Shown: piece by piece, positions 50,619-54,448 of the stretch
Numbering within the stretch: the stretch's first letter is position 1
Layout: each line of letters starts with the position of its first letter
Notes under the pieces: model-generated
Seen by the model: the letters and a program-made list of their open reading frames with translations, nothing else
What the model was told of the DNA's origin: nothing
The model's database searches: none
Source of the DNA: Propionibacteriaceae bacterium
GTDB taxonomy: Bacteria; Actinomycetota; Actinomycetes; Propionibacteriales; Propionibacteriaceae
Length of the DNA: 54,448 bases
Reading direction: 5' to 3'
Assembly (NCBI GenBank): GCA_031265875.1
Contig: JAISCA010000017.1
Coordinates: forward strand, 1 to 54,448
Translations under genes and position numbers: made by a program

Positions 50619-51512
50619 ATGTCACAGTCCGCCATGCCCACAGTCGATCTGGCCGCTGTCCGGCCGGCCCGACGGCCGGGCCGGGCGCTTCTGATCGTGG
50701 GCCTGATCGTGATGTTGGTGGGTCCGTTGATCGGACTGATCGCGATCCGAAACGTGGCCAGCGGCGTGGAGGATCGTTTCCACGGCTCCGCCCATATCGC
50801 CGGCGGCGACACCTATGAGGTCGAACTGGCCGCCCAGACGACCTACGCCTTGACCGCCACGCCGGCCGCCGCCTTCGCCTGTGCGGTCGAGTCCCCCGAC
50901 GGCCAGATCGTCGCCGTGACCAAACCGAGTGGGAGGCTGGCCGGTGTGATGGACCAATTCGAGGTCACCACCACGGTGGCGGGCGGCTACTTGGTTCGAT
51001 GCGACCCGGTCACCCCCGGGACCTCGATCACGGTCTTGATCACAGTCGGCGACAGCCTGTTCGACTTCACCCTCACCCTGGTGCTCCTGACCTCGGCCAC
51101 GGTCGGCCTCTTCGTGCTGGGCGGGATCTTGCTCCTGGTCTACCTGGTCCGCCGGGTCCGGGCCAAGCGGCGCCAAACGGCGGGGGCGGCTTTCGTCCCG
51201 GCCGCCGCCGCCCAGCCCGCTTGGCCCGGCCCCGGTCAGGCCGGGCCGTCCGGTCCTAGCCCGGCTCACGCTCAGGCTGGACCGTATGACTTCGGTCAGG
51301 CTGGACCGTACGGTGGTCCGGGTCAGGCTCCGGAGCCGGCTGGGCCGTCCACCGTGGAGGCCGGACCGGACGACCCTGACCAGGCCGGGCTCAATGGTCT
51401 TAGTCCAGCTGGGCCGTCCGATCCCGCTCCCAGCGACCAGCCCAACCCCTGGAGCGCTCAGGCGGGCGGCCCCGGCCAAGGCGGTCGCTCACACCTGGAC
51501 CCGCCGGGCTGA
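50619..51512 (+). CDS. Membrane protein with Pro/Gly/Gln-rich tail, paralog A
   Basis: A 297-residue protein of unknown function. Membrane segments near residues 23-47 and 148-172 flank an extracytoplasmic beta-rich domain (about 55-145: YEVELAAQTTYALTATPAAA, CAVESPDGQIVAV). The C-terminal cytoplasmic tail (about 180-297) has repeating QAGPYD/GQAGPYGGPG and AGPSDP units. The same layout occurs in the next gene, so the two are diverged paralogs. Confidence 0.65.
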   Translation: MSQSAMPTVDLAAVRPARRPGRALLIVGLIVMLVGPLIGLIAIRNVASGVEDRFHGSAHIAGGDTYEVELAAQTTYALTATPAAAFACAVESPDGQIVAVTKPSGRLAGVMDQFEVTTTVAGGYLVRCDPVTPGTSITVLITVGDSLFDFTLTLVLLTSATVGLFVLGGILLLVYLVRRVRAKRRQTAGAAFVPAAAAQPAWPGPGQAGPSGPSPAHAQAGPYDFGQAGPYGGPGQAPEPAGPSTVEAGPDDPDQAGLNGLSPAGPSDPAPSDQPNPWSAQAGGPGQGGRSHLDPPG

Positions 51513-51657
51513 GTCCACCATGAATTCGGGCTGAGGCCACAGGTTCGGGTCCGCCCGGCCGATTTGGCCTGAATCGAGCCAAATCGGCCTCTGGGAACCC
51601 TTTCTTTTACGCCCCGTACTAGGCCAGACTGGGGGGCAATCATATTGAGGAGGGCAT

Positions 51658-53166
51658 GTGTCTGGGCCGAACTCATCACCTTACGCTTTCGCGGGGTCAG
51701 TCCCGGGGCCGGCGGTCAAGGTCAAACGGCGTGGTTCGATCGTCTTGTTGATCGGTCTGATCCTCTTTATCGGCGGCGGCGTCTTGACCGTGGTCAACGC
51801 CATCGGCGCAGACTCCATCGCGTCGACGCCGACGGTCCGGGACGGCCGGGTGGCCTCGATCCGGTTGCAGGGCGCCACCACCTACGTCTTGATGGCGCCT
51901 GACTCCTCGCCCACTGTCGATCTGTCCTATAAGATCACCGCGCCCAACGGCGATAGCATCAGCTTGGGCCAGCCCACGAACAAGATCACGGTCGAGTCCT
52001 TCCGCACGGTGGCCGAGTTCAAGAGCGGCAATGCCGGTCTCTATGACTTCGACATCGACACCACCCCGGTCGGCCTCACCTTGCATGTGGTCGAAAAATC
52101 GCTGGCGGAGAACGTCGACGGCAACTTGCTCGTCATCGGCTTCAGCGCCATCGCCGCCCTGCTCGGTCTGATCGTGTTGGTGGTCGGCGCCATCTTCAGA
52201 GGCAAGGACGTCCGCGCCAGCAAGAAGGCGGCGGCCGCGATGGCGGCCCAAGCCCAGGCCTGGCCCGTTCAGGCGGCTTGGGATCAGACCCAGCCAACCT
52301 GGGATCAGGGCCAACCCTCAGCCCAGCCGGCTTGGGACCAGGCCCAACCCCAGCCGCCGGCTTGGGACCAGTCTCAGCCACCGGCTCCGCCGGCTTGGGA
52401 GCAGGCCCAACCGCCGGCTCAGCCAGCTTGGGAGCAGGCCCAACCGCCGTCCCCGCAGCCGCCGACTTGGGAACAAGGCCAGTCCGTGGCTCCCCCGGCT
52501 TGGGATCAGTCTCAGCCGCCGGCTCCGCCAGCTTGGAACCAAGGTCAACCGCCTGCCCCCTGGTCCTCCGGGCAGAATCTTCCGCCCGCCCCCACTCCGC
52601 CCGCTCCGCCGCAGTCGGCTCCGAGCCAGTCCGGTCCGGCCTTCCCCGGCCAGCCGTCGCAGTCCGGGCCAGTGGCGCCGGCCTACCCGGCCGCCCCGCC
52701 GGCGCAGCCGTATTCCACTCCGGCCGGGGCCCCGGCCCAACCGGCTCCGGCCTCCGCTCCAGCCGGAGCTTGGGAACAGGCCCCGAGTTGGACGCAGCCT
52801 TCGACGCCGCAACCGGCCCCAGCGGCCGCCCCGCCCGCCGCTCCGGTTCCACCGGCGCCGACCTGGACGCAGCCCTCGGCGCCGCAGCCGGCTCCCGCCT
52901 CGGTTCCGCCCGCCCCGCCGGCCGGGTCCGAGTCCTGGGGACAGGCGCCGCCTTGGACGCAGCCTTCCCAGGCCCAGCCCGCCCCGCCCGCCGCCGCCCC
53001 TCCGGCCTATCCGGTGGCCGACCCGGCCCAGCCGCCGGCGTCGTATCCGTCTCAGCCGTCTCAGCCGTCGTATCCGTCTCAGCCGGCCCAACCGCCCCAA
53101 CCGCCGCCGGCCTGGGGTCCCGGGCAGCCGCCCCAACCGCCTCAGCCGCCGCCCTGGCAGGGCTGA
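51658..53166 (+). CDS. Membrane protein with WDQ/WEQ repeat tail, paralog B
   Basis: A 502-residue protein of unknown function, GTG start behind GAGGAGGGC. Layout as in the preceding gene: first membrane segment (SIVLLIGLILFIGGGVLTVV), a beta-rich outer domain (about 50-155), second membrane segment (LLVIGFSAIAALLGLIVLVV), then a cytoplasmic tail of about 300 residues. The tail repeats PAWDQ/PAWEQ plus QPPAPP about ten times, then becomes Pro/Ala/Gln-rich. Low-complexity tails like this may mediate protein clustering, which is speculation. Confidence 0.7.
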   Translation: MSGPNSSPYAFAGSVPGPAVKVKRRGSIVLLIGLILFIGGGVLTVVNAIGADSIASTPTVRDGRVASIRLQGATTYVLMAPDSSPTVDLSYKITAPNGDSISLGQPTNKITVESFRTVAEFKSGNAGLYDFDIDTTPVGLTLHVVEKSLAENVDGNLLVIGFSAIAALLGLIVLVVGAIFRGKDVRASKKAAAAMAAQAQAWPVQAAWDQTQPTWDQGQPSAQPAWDQAQPQPPAWDQSQPPAPPAWEQAQPPAQPAWEQAQPPSPQPPTWEQGQSVAPPAWDQSQPPAPPAWNQGQPPAPWSSGQNLPPAPTPPAPPQSAPSQSGPAFPGQPSQSGPVAPAYPAAPPAQPYSTPAGAPAQPAPASAPAGAWEQAPSWTQPSTPQPAPAAAPPAAPVPPAPTWTQPSAPQPAPASVPPAPPAGSESWGQAPPWTQPSQAQPAPPAAAPPAYPVADPAQPPASYPSQPSQPSYPSQPAQPPQPPPAWGPGQPPQPPQPPPWQG

Positions 53167-53240
53167 CTGGATGGGACTAGTTTCCGGGGATCACGGGCCA
53201 GGGTCTGCCCAATCGGAGCCGGGACGGCCAGAATGGGCCT

Positions 53241-54161
53241 GTGCTCATCCGTGAACTGACTTGGCCAGCCCTCGAATTGGCCTGGCATTGGCCTAGCACC
53301 GCCATCACCATCGCGGCCGTCCTGGCCATAGCTGTGGCGGCCCACGTCTTGGTCCGGCTCGGCATCAGCCGGACGCTGACCCAGTGGGAGAAGCGGCGCG
53401 ACGCCCGCGCGGCCCAGTCGCACCCCAAATCGAGCCGGGGGGTCAGGCTGGCCACCCTCGACTCGGGCCGCACCATTCAGCGCACCCGCGCCATCGCCGC
53501 CCTGCTCAAGTCGCTTTGGACCTTCTTGTTGGTCCTGCTGGTCGTCCTCACCGTCATGGCCACCCTCGGCATATCGCTGGCCCCCTTGCTGACCTCGGCC
53601 GGCGTCGGCGGTCTCGTCTTGGGCATCGGGGCCCAGTCCTTGGTCAAGGACTACCTGTCTGGCGTCTTCATGGTGCTGGAGGACCAATACGGCGTCGGCG
53701 ACCAGATCAAGGTGGGCGACATCACCGGCACGGTCGAGGACGTCAACCTACGTATCACCCGCTTGCGCGACCCCTCCGGGCTGGTCTGGTACATCCGCAA
53801 CGGCGAGATCGTGCGCGTGGGCAACGTCTCCCAGGGCCATTCGACCGGCTTGATCGACATTCCGGTGGCCTACGACGCCGACGTCGCCCAGGTGACCGAG
53901 ATCCTGCAACGGGTGGTGGCCGAGGTCGAGGCCGACGCCGCCCTGTCCAGCCAGCTACTGGAGGCGCCCCAACTGTTGGGGGTGGAGTCGGTCTCCGCCA
54001 CCACGATGACCCTGCGCATTCTGATCAAGACCCCGCCCAATCAGCAGTACGAACCGATGCGCGACATCCGCGAGCGCGCCATGGCCGCCCTCAACGCGGC
54101 CAGTGTCCCCGGCCCCAACCTGGTTCCCGGCCTAGTCCCCGGTCTGATCCCACAGATCTAA
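53241..54161 (+). CDS. MscS-family mechanosensitive channel
   Basis: A 306-residue membrane protein starting at GTG. Membrane segments are at about 18-42, 88-110 and 115-145. The pore helix reads LLTSAGVGGLVLGIGAQSLV, then KDYLSGVFMVLEDQYGVGDQ leads into the beta domain (TGTVEDVNLRITRLRDPSGL, WYIRNGEIVRVGN). It would open under hypo-osmotic shock. The end has GPNLVPGLVPGLIPQI, a small repeat. Confidence 0.93.
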   Translation: MLIRELTWPALELAWHWPSTAITIAAVLAIAVAAHVLVRLGISRTLTQWEKRRDARAAQSHPKSSRGVRLATLDSGRTIQRTRAIAALLKSLWTFLLVLLVVLTVMATLGISLAPLLTSAGVGGLVLGIGAQSLVKDYLSGVFMVLEDQYGVGDQIKVGDITGTVEDVNLRITRLRDPSGLVWYIRNGEIVRVGNVSQGHSTGLIDIPVAYDADVAQVTEILQRVVAEVEADAALSSQLLEAPQLLGVESVSATTMTLRILIKTPPNQQYEPMRDIRERAMAALNAASVPGPNLVPGLVPGLIPQI

Positions 54162-54235
54162 CCGCAGCGCGGCGAGCCGCAGCGAGGTGGGCGCCGTAGC
54201 CGCCCGCTCGGCCCGAGGCCGTCACGCGACACAGC

Positions 54236-54280
54236 AGTTACGGCTCTTGTTCCGGCGTGTCACCGGTTGTAAGGTCTCAC
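54236..54280. repeat. Dispersed hairpin repeat, copy g
   Basis: GTTACGGCT, then CTTGT (54246-54250) and CCGG (54252-54255) pair with CCGG (54263-54266) and GTAAG (54269-54273) around the loop CGTGTCA. The best-formed hairpin of the family. Confidence 0.65.
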
Positions 54281-54282
54281 CC

Positions 54283-54370
54283 CTTCGTGGGTGTTTGTGT
54301 CTCTGGGGTTTGTGGACGTTTGTGTCTCAGGGCTTCGTGGACGTTTGTGTCTCAGGGGTGTGGACATCGG
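54283..54370. repeat. 25-bp tandem direct repeat at the window end
   Basis: About three and a half units of a 25-bp repeat, core GTGGACGTTTGTGTCTCAGG, starting at GTGG positions 54287, 54312, 54337 and 54360. Short units without unique spacers rule out CRISPR. Arrays of this kind mark the ends of some transposable elements, but nothing beyond the window can be seen. Confidence 0.75.
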
Positions 54371-54448
54371 CGTGGACGCTTCTCCACGAGCGTCGTTCTG
54401 GATGGTGGGGTGGGTCGGGAACGGCCCTGGTCCTGGCGGGCGCGGTGT

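Noticed and set aside
54283-54370. CRISPR array
   Set aside because: Units are contiguous at 25 bp with no unique spacers, and there are no cas genes.

Overview
The window is GC-rich chromosomal DNA with frequent GTG starts and densely coupled ATGA/GTGA gene junctions. Gene content points to an actinomycete (Actinomycetota): an MprAB-type two-component system, a Gram-positive Tad pilus set with no secretin, sugar ABC operons without their own ATPase, lipoproteins with lipoboxes, and the rpsF-ssb-rpsR-rplI cluster. I cannot place it to genus.

Layout. 1-3.2 kb is an accessory patch beside a tRNA-Lys: an IS110-family transposase, an AbiEi-type antitoxin and a truncated AbiEii-type toxin. 3.4-4.7 kb has a metallophosphoesterase and an S4 RNA-binding protein. 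4.9-12.3 kb is a LacI-controlled operon (lacI, two sugar permeases, a binding lipoprotein, two ADP-ribosylglycohydrolase-family enzymes) behind a perfect 18-bp operator. The last enzyme gene carries a 165-bp MITE-like insertion. 12-14.2 kb has an EcsC-family protein, aat and a YigZ/IMPACT protein. 14.7-23.7 kb is the Tad/Flp pilus locus, whose 3' part is a degenerate tandem duplication. 23.7-25.6 kb is an ABC-F ATPase gene preceded by a short leader ORF and a hairpin that covers its ribosome binding site. 26.1-27.8 kb is rpsF-ssb-rpsR-rplI. 28.1-30.3 kb is the sensor kinase and response regulator. 30.4-37.3 kb is a phosphonate operon (PhnW, PhnX-like, PhnD, PhnC, a fused PhnE-PhnE, a zinc alcohol dehydrogenase) behind a palindromic candidate operator. 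37.5-43.9 kb has a low-molecular-weight phosphatase, ornithine carbamoyltransferase, two rhomboid paralogs flanking a PIN/HTH toxin-antitoxin pair, a HAD protein and a lipoprotein. 44-50.5 kb has alanine racemase, a prepilin peptidase that probably serves the distant Tad locus, a HAD phosphatase, an EamA exporter, a small membrane protein and a MecA_N-type penicillin-binding lipoprotein. 50.6-54.2 kb has two paralogous membrane proteins with Pro/Gln-rich tails and an MscS channel. The window ends in a 25-bp tandem repeat.

Most interesting signals: (1) a dispersed intergenic hairpin repeat with a conserved GGCGTGTCGG core and stem arms that vary in a base-paired way, present at seven loci; (2) an erm-like translational attenuator candidate in front of the ABC-F gene; (3) a sugar importer operon with two ADP-ribosylglycohydrolases, a duplicated coupling junction and an in-frame MITE; (4) the duplicated and decayed TadE-TadF-lipoprotein unit; (5) a phosphonate operon that combines PhnW with a PhnX-like enzyme and a zinc dehydrogenase. 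All functional calls come from reading motifs by eye; no database search was run.
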